A DNA stretch of 64,000 bases, from assembly GCA_003168255.1 (NCBI GenBank), contig PMSU01000036.1, positions 1 through 64,000 on the forward strand, given 5' to 3'. Positions within the stretch are counted from its first letter, which is position 1; every line of letters begins with the position of its first letter. A model generated the notes under the pieces. The model had not been told where the DNA came from. It worked only from the letters and a program-made list of their open reading frames with translations, and made no database searches. Below, one piece after another: positions 43,642 to 52,181 of this stretch. Origin of the DNA: Actinomycetota bacterium (GTDB taxonomy: Bacteria; Actinomycetota; Actinomycetes; Streptosporangiales; Streptosporangiaceae). A program made the translations under genes and the position numbers.

Positions 43642-46600
43642 GTGAGGACGCTGACCGTCCGCGTACTGGGCGAATTCGGGGTGGACGAATTCGACCTGTC
43701 AGCGTTGGGCAGCCGCAAGGCGCGACAGTTGTTGCGCTTGCTCGTCCTGGCTCGCGGCCGGCACATCACCGTAGATGCGCTGGCGGATGCGCTGTGGATG
43801 GGCGCGCTGCCGACGCATCCAGCAGATCAGGTCGCGGTTCTCGTGAGCCGGATCCGGCGGCAGGTCGGTGTCGACCGGATCGTCCGCGGCGACGACGGTT
43901 ACCGGCTGCGTTACGACTGGCTGGATGTGGACGAACTCGACGCAACGGTGGCAGAAACCGAGCGCCGCCGCGCGGCCGGCAACCGCACTGGGGCGGCCGC
44001 CGCCGCGCGGATTGCCCTCTCGCTGATCCGCGGCGAACCGAGCGCCGCCGGCCTGGACGGCGAGTTCGTGGACGAACAGGTCGCAGCTATCACGGGCGTG
44101 ATTCGCCATGCGCGGCGGGTCGCGGCGAGAGCGCTCCTCGAGGCCGGGCACTGGATGGCGGCGGGGGAACTGCTCGGCGTCGACATCGACCGGGAGCCCT
44201 TCGACGAGCATGCTGTGCGGCTGCTGATGCGCGCCGAGGCCACAGGCGGACGGCCGGGTGCCGCTCTGGCCGCCTTCGCTGCGCTGCGTGAACGGCTGGC
44301 CGACGATCTGGGCACCGAGCCCGCACCCGAGACGGTAGCGCTGCACACGGCAATCCTGCGCGGCGAGCTCACCGCGCCGACGCCCCTGCAGCGGGTGGCC
44401 CGGCTCGTCGGGCGGGACACTGAGCTGGCCCGGCTGGATGAGCTAGGCGAGCGGGCCGCCGCTGGAATGCCAGTGGCGGCGGTGGTCCTCGGCGAGGCCG
44501 GCATCGGCAAGACGACCCTGCTGCGCGCCTGGCAGGCCCGTCGGATCGCTGCCGGGGACATCATCCTCGACGGCACGTGCGGTCCGCTGGAACGTTCGGT
44601 CCCGCTGGACGCGCTGATCGTCGCGCTTGCTGACCACGTGCGCCAGCTCGATGCTGGCGACGCAGCCGACCTGCTAGGCCCTGAGGCTGGGCTGCTGGGC
44701 CCGCTCCTCGGACTCTCCGAGGAGTCGCGTGACCGCAGCGAGCCGCTGCTCGCCGACCGCGACATCGGCCCGCTCGTACTGTTCGCTGCCTTGATCACCG
44801 TACTGGGCCGACTCGCCGCTGGAGGCCGGGTCGTGGTCGTCCTCGACGATGCGCATCTGGCAGGGCCGGCGCTAGCCGAGTGGCTGCGGTTCCTGCTGCG
44901 CCGTCCGCTGCCGGTGCTGGTCGTGGCTGCGGCGCGCCCAGACGAGGGCGAAACACTGCCGGCCACGGCCACGCTCGTCCTCGGCCCGCTGGATGCCGAG
45001 GCCACGGCACAGCTAGTCGGCCCAGCGCGTGCGGCCAAGCTGTACGCGCGCTCACTCGGGCATCCGTTGTTCCTCAGCGAGCTCGCGGCCACCTCGGGTG
45101 CCGACGAGCTGCCCACCTCCTTGGTCGCCGCCGTGTCGACGCGCTGTAACGAACTAGGCACCGCTGGTGAGCTGCTGCGAGCCGCGGCCGTGCTCGGGCC
45201 GCGCCTAGACGTCGACCTGCTGGCCGCGGTGTTGCGCCGTCCGGCGATGAGCGTGCTGGACGACGCCGAACTCGCCGCGCGACGTGGACTGCTGGTCGAA
45301 GATGCCGGACTGTTCACGTTCCGCCACGACCTGGTCCGCGCCGCGCTCGCCGCAGGCACCCTGGCCAGCAGACGCGCGCTGCTGCACCGCGAGGCGAGCC
45401 GGGCGCTGGCTGGCCGCTCGGACGTCGACCCAATCCAGGTCGCAGAACACGCCAGGCTCGGGGGCGACCTACAGCTCGCGGCGCGTTCGCTACGTGCCGC
45501 AGCGCTGCGCTCCGGCGAACGCTTCGACCATGCGACCGCCGAGGCGCTGCTTGACGAGGCCATACAGTTGCGGCCCGACCCGGACAGCTGGCTGGCCCGC
45601 GCGCGGGTGCGCACCCGGCGCGGCAGCTACCCCGCTGCGCTGCGCGATGTTGAGCGGGCGCGGGAGGCCGGTGCGGCAGCGCTTGAAGTTGGCGCCTGGG
45701 CCGCCTACTTCAACCGGTGCTTCGAGGATGCCGTCCGCTATGCGCAGGACGGTGAGGTTAGCGCAGCGGAGGAGTCGGTGCGCATCCGCTGCCAGATCGT
45801 CGGCGGCCGCACCCGGCACGCCCAGGGTGATCTCGCCGGCGCCGAGCGGCTGCTCTCCGCTGCGTTGCGAGGTGCGAAAGGCACCGATCGAATCACCGCC
45901 TCGGCATGGCTCGGCGTGCTGCGCGCGCATCAGAGCAGGACAGACGAGGCGATGACCCTGCTAAGCCCTGCGGTGACGGCGCACGTCGGCGTCGAGTACA
46001 CGTCGGCAACCCTGCATGCGCTGCTGTTCATCGGGCACTGCCACGCCCTGGCGGGCCGACCGAGCGCAGCGCTGGAGGCCTTCGCCCGCTACTCGACCGA
46101 GGTGGAGCGGCGGCATGTACCCCGATTCGCAGGGCGCGGCGTGAACTTCGGCGGTTGGGTGCTGCGCAATGTGGGCGCGGCCGACCGTGGCGTAGACGCG
46201 CACCTTGAGGCGCTGGCCGCAGCCGAGTCCGGCGGGACGGTAGAGGTGCGGGTAGCAGCGCTAGAGGATCTCGCCGAGGATCGCATCGTCGGCGCGGATG
46301 CCGACGCGGCAGGGGATTACCTTCGCGACGCCGACCTCGCATGCAGCGGCGATCTGGTGTTCGGATGGCGGCTGACGATGAAGTCCCGGCTGCTGCACGC
46401 GCGTCTCGCACTGCTGCTTGGAGAGGCCGAGTCGGCGCTGGAGATTGCGGCTGGACTCGCCGCCGATGCGGCCGACGCTGATGTGCCGCGCTACGCGGCG
46501 ACCGCCCGGCTGCTGGCGCACCGCGCTCGGCACCGGCTCGGGTTGCCTGTCGACTTGCCCGAGGTCGAGCGTGACATAGCCGCAGTAGAAGCAGCTGTGG

Positions 46601-46776
46601 CCCTCGAGTCCTGGTGGTGGACGGGCGAGACCGCCGCAGAGCTCCACGTGCCCACCTGGCTCGACCGGGCCGCCGCGTCGGTGCAGCGTCTCGCCGCACT
46701 GTGCGGCGAGCTGGCCGACCCGCTGCGCCGCGAGGCCGATCAGCGACTGGCGCAGTGGCGGATCAGCGCGCGATGA
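43642..46776 (+). CDS. SARP-family regulator with BTAD and AAA domains
   Basis: 1044 aa from GTG 43642. The N-terminal winged helix (TVRVLGEFGVDEFDLSALGSRKARQLLRLL) and the bacterial transcriptional activation domain (to about 235) are followed by ATPase Walker A GEAGIGKT, Walker B VVVVLDDAH, and a TPR-like C-terminal half. AfsR/RedD-type pathway regulators have this make-up. Target unknown; the neighbouring methyltransferase/APH/SnoaL operon converges on its 3' end. Confidence 0.93.
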   Translation: MRTLTVRVLGEFGVDEFDLSALGSRKARQLLRLLVLARGRHITVDALADALWMGALPTHPADQVAVLVSRIRRQVGVDRIVRGDDGYRLRYDWLDVDELDATVAETERRRAAGNRTGAAAAARIALSLIRGEPSAAGLDGEFVDEQVAAITGVIRHARRVAARALLEAGHWMAAGELLGVDIDREPFDEHAVRLLMRAEATGGRPGAALAAFAALRERLADDLGTEPAPETVALHTAILRGELTAPTPLQRVARLVGRDTELARLDELGERAAAGMPVAAVVLGEAGIGKTTLLRAWQARRIAAGDIILDGTCGPLERSVPLDALIVALADHVRQLDAGDAADLLGPEAGLLGPLLGLSEESRDRSEPLLADRDIGPLVLFAALITVLGRLAAGGRVVVVLDDAHLAGPALAEWLRFLLRRPLPVLVVAAARPDEGETLPATATLVLGPLDAEATAQLVGPARAAKLYARSLGHPLFLSELAATSGADELPTSLVAAVSTRCNELGTAGELLRAAAVLGPRLDVDLLAAVLRRPAMSVLDDAELAARRGLLVEDAGLFTFRHDLVRAALAAGTLASRRALLHREASRALAGRSDVDPIQVAEHARLGGDLQLAARSLRAAALRSGERFDHATAEALLDEAIQLRPDPDSWLARARVRTRRGSYPAALRDVERAREAGAAALEVGAWAAYFNRCFEDAVRYAQDGEVSAAEESVRIRCQIVGGRTRHAQGDLAGAERLLSAALRGAKGTDRITASAWLGVLRAHQSRTDEAMTLLSPAVTAHVGVEYTSATLHALLFIGHCHALAGRPSAALEAFARYSTEVERRHVPRFAGRGVNFGGWVLRNVGAADRGVDAHLEALAAAESGGTVEVRVAALEDLAEDRIVGADADAAGDYLRDADLACSGDLVFGWRLTMKSRLLHARLALLLGEAESALEIAAGLAADAADADVPRYAATARLLAHRARHRLGLPVDLPEVERDIAAVEAAVALESWWWTGETAAELHVPTWLDRAAASVQRLAALCGELADPLRREADQRLAQWRISAR

Positions 46777-47536
46777 GCACTAGCAGTGGCACGACGAGTG
46801 ACGGCGCCCCTGCCAGCGCTAGCTCCGCCGCCCGTCTCGCCTCGGCCAGCCGTTGCACGGGGAGCGCCGCGGCGAAAGGCGCCAAATGCGCCATGCCCAG
46901 GCGCCAGCCGACCATCTCGGCCGGGGTTGAGAGCCCGGCCGACACCTCGACCGACCGCACTGTCACGTCGCGATAGCCCGCCACGCGCGCCATCCGGGCG
47001 AGCCACACCGGATCGCCGACCGCTGGCTCGAAGTCGCGCTTAAACCGGACGTACCAGCCGGGCGCGACGAAGCCGAGACGGGCCATCACGTCCTCCACTG
47101 CCGCCTTGGCCGGATGTGTCCAGCCCGGCGCGAAGGCCGAGGCCACCAGCACCGCACCGACGCGCTGTGCCTCCCGGACGGCTGCCTGCGGGTCGGGCAG
47201 GTGGCCCAGGCAGCAGGCAGAAAGCACGAGGTCGAACGTGTCGGCTGGGAAAGGAAGTCGCGTGGCGTCGGCGACCACCGGCGTGATGCCACGACCGCAG
47301 CGGCGCAGCATGGCCGCCGCTATGTCGACAGCAACCGCCCGATCGGCCCCGGCCTCAAGAGCCGCCCGGCTCGCGACTGCCGTACCCGCACCGGCATCAA
47401 GCACGCGCGCGCCCGTGACACTCACCCCCGCGGTCCGCAGCATCGCCGTGGCAAACCGCGTGTAGACCGCCTCAGGACCAGACGTCCAGCCCTGCACCGC
47501 GGCGTCGTAGGCAGCGGCCACGCCGTCAAGCGTCAT
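46763..47536 (-). CDS. SAM-dependent methyltransferase
   Basis: 257 aa from ATG 47536 (ATGA overlap with the APH-like gene). Motif I ARVLDAGAGTAVAS, motif II VAVDIAAAML, then LPFPADTFDLVLSACCLGHLPD. UbiE/Coq5-like small-molecule methyltransferase fold. Ends overlapping the SARP gene stop by 14 nt. Confidence 0.9.
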   Translation of the reverse strand: MTLDGVAAAYDAAVQGWTSGPEAVYTRFATAMLRTAGVSVTGARVLDAGAGTAVASRAALEAGADRAVAVDIAAAMLRRCGRGITPVVADATRLPFPADTFDLVLSACCLGHLPDPQAAVREAQRVGAVLVASAFAPGWTHPAKAAVEDVMARLGFVAPGWYVRFKRDFEPAVGDPVWLARMARVAGYRDVTVRSVEVSAGLSTPAEMVGWRLGMAHLAPFAAALPVQRLAEARRAAELALAGAPSLVVPLLVLIAR

Positions 47537-48507
47537 CCGAGCAGGGCAGCGCCATCGAGGGCCCGCTGCTCCCACCAGGCGAGCTCGTCGTCATAACCGC
47601 CAAACGCTTTCTCCCAGCCGAACTGCACGAGCGCGCCGAGCAAGCTCAGCCTGAGCTGCCGTTTCCACCAGAAACCGGTGTCCACGCCCTGAGCTTCCAG
47701 CGCCGCGCGGTAGGCGTCGATGGCATCTTCCTTCGACTGCGGGAGCCGGCGGCAGTTGATCGCCAGGTACCAGGCCAAGTCGCTCAGTGCGGGGCCGCGG
47801 CCAGGCAACTCCCAGTCCAGCAGGATCGTCCGGCCGCGCGGGTCCGAGCCCAGGTTGTCGAATTTCCAGTTGCCGTGGACGAAGGTCTGTGGTGTCGACT
47901 CGAGCGCCTCGACGAGTGGAGCCGGATTCCAGGCCAACGGAGTGACGACCGCCGCCGCGGCCGGTGCCACGCTCTCGAGCAGCGACCAGCCCTCCCCGAC
48001 CAGCCGGGGCACCAGCGGCGGGTGACCACGTGCGGCCTCGGCCTGCGCGGTCCATGGCGACAGCTCGAGATACCGGTGCATGCCCGGCACGATCTCGACC
48101 TCGGGGCCGGCGCCCCAGAACGCCGCATGAAGCGCGGCCATGTGTGCGAGGAAGCGCAGATGCTGATCCAGCCCAATAGCCTCGTCGGACACGGGGACGA
48201 GCCATGGGCCGACATCACGCATAAGCACCTGGGTGACACGGTTGCGGGCGACTCCGACGATCGGCTGGTTGATGCACGACGGCAGCCGGCCGAGCAGGCC
48301 ACGGTGCCACAGCTCGGCGGTGGCACCGCCGATCGAGCCAGCTGCGCGCATCGTCCAGTCCTGGGCCAGGTCGAGGTACTTCAGCACATAGGGCTCGCCG
48401 TCGATGCGTAGCCGCTCAAGCCGGGCACCGGATTTCCCCGCGCTCTCGACTGCCTCCCGCGCAGTGGCCCGCGCGACGAACGCCGCGAAGTCGGTGTCCT
48501 CACTCAT
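47533..48507 (-). CDS. APH-family phosphotransferase-like protein
   Basis: 324 aa. Brenner-type loop reads FVHGNWKFDNLG, where HGD is usual, so the catalytic Asp is Asn; the DFG-equivalent is ILLDWELPGRG, and SDLAWYLA follows. N-terminal lobe lysine in PYVLKYLDL. May be a catalytically modified kinase. Middle gene of a three-gene minus-strand operon. Confidence 0.85.
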   Translation of the reverse strand: MSEDTDFAAFVARATAREAVESAGKSGARLERLRIDGEPYVLKYLDLAQDWTMRAAGSIGGATAELWHRGLLGRLPSCINQPIVGVARNRVTQVLMRDVGPWLVPVSDEAIGLDQHLRFLAHMAALHAAFWGAGPEVEIVPGMHRYLELSPWTAQAEAARGHPPLVPRLVGEGWSLLESVAPAAAAVVTPLAWNPAPLVEALESTPQTFVHGNWKFDNLGSDPRGRTILLDWELPGRGPALSDLAWYLAINCRRLPQSKEDAIDAYRAALEAQGVDTGFWWKRQLRLSLLGALVQFGWEKAFGGYDDELAWWEQRALDGAALLG

Positions 48508-48880
48508 CCGCGGCCTCCATCTCAGCTAGAAGCGCGGCTGTCCAGCGTCCTCCGCAGAGCACCGTATCGGAGAGGATGTGATCATCGCGGACCTTGAGCA
48601 GGTGCATGTGGTGCGCGGCGTGAGGCACGCCCTGCTCAGTCCAGCTCAGCAGATACTGGACCACCTCGCCACCTTCGACGGGGCACCGGCGCAGATGTTC
48701 GAAGTGCCCTGGGTCAGCGAACCAGCGGCTGTACTCCCGGCGGATCGCGTCGGCCCCGCGGCGGTGGAAGCGCCAGTTGGGGACCGTGGCGTCCAGCACG
48801 CAGTCCTGCGCCCAGGCGTCACATTCCAAGATCGCCGCAGACTCGACCGCCGTTAGGAACTTCTCGATTGCACTCGACAT
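48500..48880 (-). CDS. SnoaL/NTF2-like protein
   Basis: 126 aa from ATG 48880 (RBS GGGAGG). Opens SSAIEKFLTAVESAAILECDAWAQDCVLDATVPNWRF and has the GADAIRREYSRWFADPG helix-strand typical of the polyketide-cyclase-like NTF2 fold. Enzymatic role not provable. First gene of the operon with the APH-like and methyltransferase genes. Confidence 0.85.
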   Translation of the reverse strand: MSSAIEKFLTAVESAAILECDAWAQDCVLDATVPNWRFHRRGADAIRREYSRWFADPGHFEHLRRCPVEGGEVVQYLLSWTEQGVPHAAHHMHLLKVRDDHILSDTVLCGGRWTAALLAEMEAADE

Positions 48881-48985
48881 GGTGCCTCCCTGCCATCCGC
48901 TCTCTGCCGCCGATTCTGGCGACACCGGCTTGCAGTTGGCTTGCAGTTCAGCCAGCTGGCACCACGGCGCTCAGGCGCCAGGTGG

Positions 48986-49016
48986 GCCGCCGGACGCCGG
49001 ACGCCGGACGCCGGAT
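48986..49016. repeat. Short 7-bp tandem repeat
   Basis: About four copies of GCCGGAC in tandem between two minus-strand genes. Probably a simple slippage repeat. Confidence 0.7.
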
Positions 49017-49039
49017 GGTGGCGTCGCCATTGCGGCGGA

Positions 49040-49486
49040 TCAGTCCCGGAGCTTGCGGAGAATGCGGGCGAGGTGGGCGCGGTCTGTCTGGCTAAGTCGG
49101 GCGAAGACCCGTTCGGCCTCGGTTCCGCGGGCCCCGCGGATCGCGTCGAGGACGCTGGCGCCGTGCTCGGTCACCTCGACCAGAGTGGCCCGGCGATCGC
49201 CGGGGTCCGACCGCCGCTGGACCAGGCCTCGGGATTCGAGGGCGTCGACGACCTCTGTGGTCGAGCGCGGTGCAATGTGCAGGTGGTCCGACAGTTCCGA
49301 CAGGCGCATCATCCCGCGACGGCTGAGCACGCGCAGGGCCCGCAGGGAAGAAGGGGTGATGTCCCATGGAGCCAGGGTCTCCTGGGACGTGTCGCGCAGC
49401 TGTCGGGCGACGGACCAGAAGGCTTCCGACAACATCTCATCACCGGCCGAATCGCGTCGGCCCGCCATGTCGCGATCCTGGGTCAC
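49040..49486 (-). CDS. MarR family transcriptional regulator
   Basis: 148 aa. Winged helix ITPSSLRALRVLSRRGMMRLSELSDHLHIAPRSTTEVVDALESRGLVQRRSDPGDRRATLVEVTEHG. Starts at GTG 49486. Divergent from the ABC exporter gene and separated by an inverted-repeat operator. Confidence 0.93.
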   Translation of the reverse strand: MTQDRDMAGRRDSAGDEMLSEAFWSVARQLRDTSQETLAPWDITPSSLRALRVLSRRGMMRLSELSDHLHIAPRSTTEVVDALESRGLVQRRSDPGDRRATLVEVTEHGASVLDAIRGARGTEAERVFARLSQTDRAHLARILRKLRD

Positions 49487-49515
49487 CGGAATAGGTTATC
49501 ATATTTATTGTTGTA

Positions 49516-49537
49516 ACCTCATATTGAGGTAACCTCA
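49516..49537. promoter_or_regulatory. MarR operator with three half-sites
   Basis: ACCTCA (49516-49521), TGAGGT (49525-49530), ACCTCA (49532-49537): the first and second form one palindrome, the second and third another. AT-rich surroundings (ATATTTATTGTTGT) contain the divergent promoters. It ends 4 nt before ATG 49541. Confidence 0.65.
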
Positions 49538-49540
49538 ACA

Positions 49541-51418
49541 ATGATTCCCTGGAGACCCGCACATCCGAGTGCGGGCCCCACCTCGACAGAATCGAGCAAC
49601 GACTTGGAGTCACCACACACGAATCGAGACACCAGTAGCATGAGCCGCGGTCGCGGCTCGAGACCCGTTACGGCGCAGGAGAAGACGCAGGCACGCGAGG
49701 TGTCCCTGCGCCGCATCGGCGCACTGTTTACCCCCTACCGCTGGCAACTGGCGATCGTTACAGCCATCATCGTCGCCTCCTCCATCGTCGGACTAGCCTC
49801 CCCGTTCCTGCTCCGCGCGGTCATCGACACCGCCCTGCCGACCAGGAACGTGCGGCTGCTGGCCTGGCTGGTGATCGGCATGGTTGCCGTAGCTGCCGTC
49901 ACTTCGGCCTTCGGAGTGATCCAGACCTGGATCAGCACTAAGGTCGGCCAGCACGTCATGCACGGGCTGCGCACCAGCGTTTTCGGCCACCTGCAGCGGC
50001 AGTCGATTGCCTTCTTTACCCGCACCCGCACCGGCGAGGTCCAGTCCCGCATCACCAACGACATCGGCGGCATGGAATCCGTCGTGACCTCGACCGCGAC
50101 CTCCATCGCCGCCAACCTCACCACTGCGATAGCCACTGTGGTCGCCATGGCCGTCCTGTCGTGGCGGCTCTCCCTCATCTCGCTGGTCGTCATGCCACCA
50201 GCGATCTACCTGACCCGCAGGGTCGCCCGCATGCGCCGGGCCATCACCACGCAGCAGCAACGCGAACTGGCCAGCCTCAACGTCACCATCGAGGAAGGAC
50301 TGTCGATCAACGGCGTCCAGTTGGCCAAGACCATGGGCGCCGGGCCGTCCCTGGTCCAACGGTTCACTGCTTCCTCGGCCCGCCTGATCGACCTGGAGCT
50401 GCGCTCCCAGCTGGCCGGGCGCTGGCGGATGGCCTCGCTGAGCGTCATCTTCGCCGCGATCCCCGCGATCATCTACCTTGCCGCCGGCCTGCCGGCCACC
50501 GTCGGCACCATCAGCATAGGCACCCTGATCGCCTTCACCACCTTGCAGAACAACCTTTTCCGACCGCTGACCGGGCTGCTTAATACCGGCGTCTCCGTGA
50601 TCAGCTCGCTGGCGCTGTTCGCGCGGATCTTCGAGTACCTCGACTTGCCCGTCGAGGTCGACGACCCCGCCCACCCGGTCGAGATTGACCCAGCCCAGCT
50701 CACCGGGCACGTCCGCTTCGAGAACGTCAGTTTCGTCTACCCCGGCGCCGACCGGCCCGCAGTTGCCGGCGTCGACCTGGACGTTCCGGCCGGCAGCACG
50801 CTAGCCCTAGTCGGCGAGACCGGATCAGGCAAGACCACCCTCGCCTCACTGATCGCCCGGCTATACGACCCCAGCAGCGGCAGTGTCCGCATCGACGGCC
50901 TCGACATCCGCGACATGAGACTCACCGACCTCGCCACCGTCGTGGGCGTGGTCAGCCAGGAGACCTACCTCCTGCACACCACGGTGCGGGAGAACCTGCG
51001 CTACGCCAAGCCCCAGGCCACCGACACCGAGATCGAGGACGCGGCCCGTGCCGCCCAGATCCACGACCTGATCGCCGGGCTGCCCGACGGCTACGACACC
51101 ATGGTCGGATCCCGCGGGTACCGCTTCTCCGGTGGCGAGAAGCAACGCCTCGCCATCGCCCGGACCCTGCTGCGCGATCCTCGCGTACTCGTGCTGGACG
51201 AGGCCACCAGTGCCCTGGACACCGAAACCGAACGTGCCGTCCAAAAGGCGTTCGACACCCTCGCCCGGGACCGCACCACCATCACCATCGCCCACCGGCT
51301 ATCAACCGTGCGCAACGCGGACCAGATCATCGTCCTGGACCATGGCCATATCGTCGAAGCCGGCAACCACGCCAGCCTCATCGTCGACAACGGCCGCTAC
51401 GCCGACCTCGCCGCATAG
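49541..51418 (+). CDS. ABC exporter half-transporter (membrane plus ATPase)
   Basis: 625 aa from ATG 49541; ATG 49640 would remove 33 unusual residues. Six membrane helices (about 70-340), then Walker A GETGSGKT, signature FSGGEKQRLAIA, Walker B VLVLDEATSALD and H-loop IAHRLST. Multidrug/lipid-exporter class. Likely repressed by the MarR protein and induced by its own substrate. Confidence 0.93.
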   Translation: MIPWRPAHPSAGPTSTESSNDLESPHTNRDTSSMSRGRGSRPVTAQEKTQAREVSLRRIGALFTPYRWQLAIVTAIIVASSIVGLASPFLLRAVIDTALPTRNVRLLAWLVIGMVAVAAVTSAFGVIQTWISTKVGQHVMHGLRTSVFGHLQRQSIAFFTRTRTGEVQSRITNDIGGMESVVTSTATSIAANLTTAIATVVAMAVLSWRLSLISLVVMPPAIYLTRRVARMRRAITTQQQRELASLNVTIEEGLSINGVQLAKTMGAGPSLVQRFTASSARLIDLELRSQLAGRWRMASLSVIFAAIPAIIYLAAGLPATVGTISIGTLIAFTTLQNNLFRPLTGLLNTGVSVISSLALFARIFEYLDLPVEVDDPAHPVEIDPAQLTGHVRFENVSFVYPGADRPAVAGVDLDVPAGSTLALVGETGSGKTTLASLIARLYDPSSGSVRIDGLDIRDMRLTDLATVVGVVSQETYLLHTTVRENLRYAKPQATDTEIEDAARAAQIHDLIAGLPDGYDTMVGSRGYRFSGGEKQRLAIARTLLRDPRVLVLDEATSALDTETERAVQKAFDTLARDRTTITIAHRLSTVRNADQIIVLDHGHIVEAGNHASLIVDNGRYADLAA

Positions 51419-51634
51419 GTCTCGCCACACCCGGCGTGATGCTGACGCATTCGGCGGCCTTCGGGCCGGCGTGAGGGCGTGAAGGCGTCAGAATCCAGGG
51501 AAGGTGGCGCCGGTGGCCCGCAGCCGTATTCGAGGCCGCATCATCACGTATCGGTCATGATCAATCGAAAGCGGTTTGCTGCTGTGGGTGCCCCCATACA
51601 CAGGTCCATGCTTGACCTAGTACGCAGGCCGCCA

Positions 51635-51657
51635 GGTTCACGACAGCGTCGTGAACC
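51635..51657 (+). promoter_or_regulatory. Perfect palindrome upstream of hypothetical gene
   Basis: GGTTCACGAC, AGC, GTCGTGAACC: 10-bp arms, 3-nt loop, ending 27 nt before ATG 51685. TTGACC is found at 51612. Could be an operator or a 5' leader hairpin. Confidence 0.45.
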
Positions 51658-51684
51658 GTGAGCACCTAGGGAGCAGAGACTCTC

Positions 51685-52176
51685 ATGCCCGAACGAGATC
51701 AACCGCGCCGCGCCGATCCCGAGATCGTCGAATTGCTCATTGGCTGTGATGGCCTCGCCAGCAACCTGAACGAAGGCCGCCTAGTCCACCTCGATGGACG
51801 CCTGTACAGCCCGGAAGACACCAGGAAGATCCTCGACGCGACCCACGAGGACCAGCGCGCCGCCGCCTCCCTGATCATGCAAGGCAGAAGCAGCCTCACC
51901 GAACGTCAACATGACCAGCGGCAACTCAACCAACTAGCTAGCCGCTCACCAGAAGCGTCCCAGGCAAGATTTGTCCAAGCCGTAAACGATCGCAAGCGCG
52001 CATCAGCCCCCCGGAAAGCCACCACCAGAGAAATACTCCGCTCGATGGACCAGGGCATCGCCGACCTCGTTGACATCTTCCGCCAGGCCATACTGCCCGA
52101 CCTCGCTGGAGACGACCGCGTTCAGGCCCTCATCATCCTCGACCGGCTCGCCCCCGACCGCGGCAGCCCAAGCTAG
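51685..52176 (+). CDS. Hypothetical protein (163 aa)
   Basis: Not recognised. Charged and mainly helical, with a SPEDTRKILDATHEDQRAAAS segment, SSLTERQHDQRQLNQLAS, and a C-terminal ILRSMDQGIADLVDIFRQAILPDLAGD. GGGAGCAG upstream gives an RBS. Convergent with SerA. Confidence 0.75.
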   Translation: MPERDQPRRADPEIVELLIGCDGLASNLNEGRLVHLDGRLYSPEDTRKILDATHEDQRAAASLIMQGRSSLTERQHDQRQLNQLASRSPEASQARFVQAVNDRKRASAPRKATTREILRSMDQGIADLVDIFRQAILPDLAGDDRVQALIILDRLAPDRGSPS

Positions 52177-52181
52177 CGGGC

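Noticed and set aside
43911..45614. Minus-strand 567-codon Ser/Arg-rich frame inside the SARP gene
   Set aside because: High-GC antisense artefact; the plus strand has SARP, BTAD and Walker motifs.
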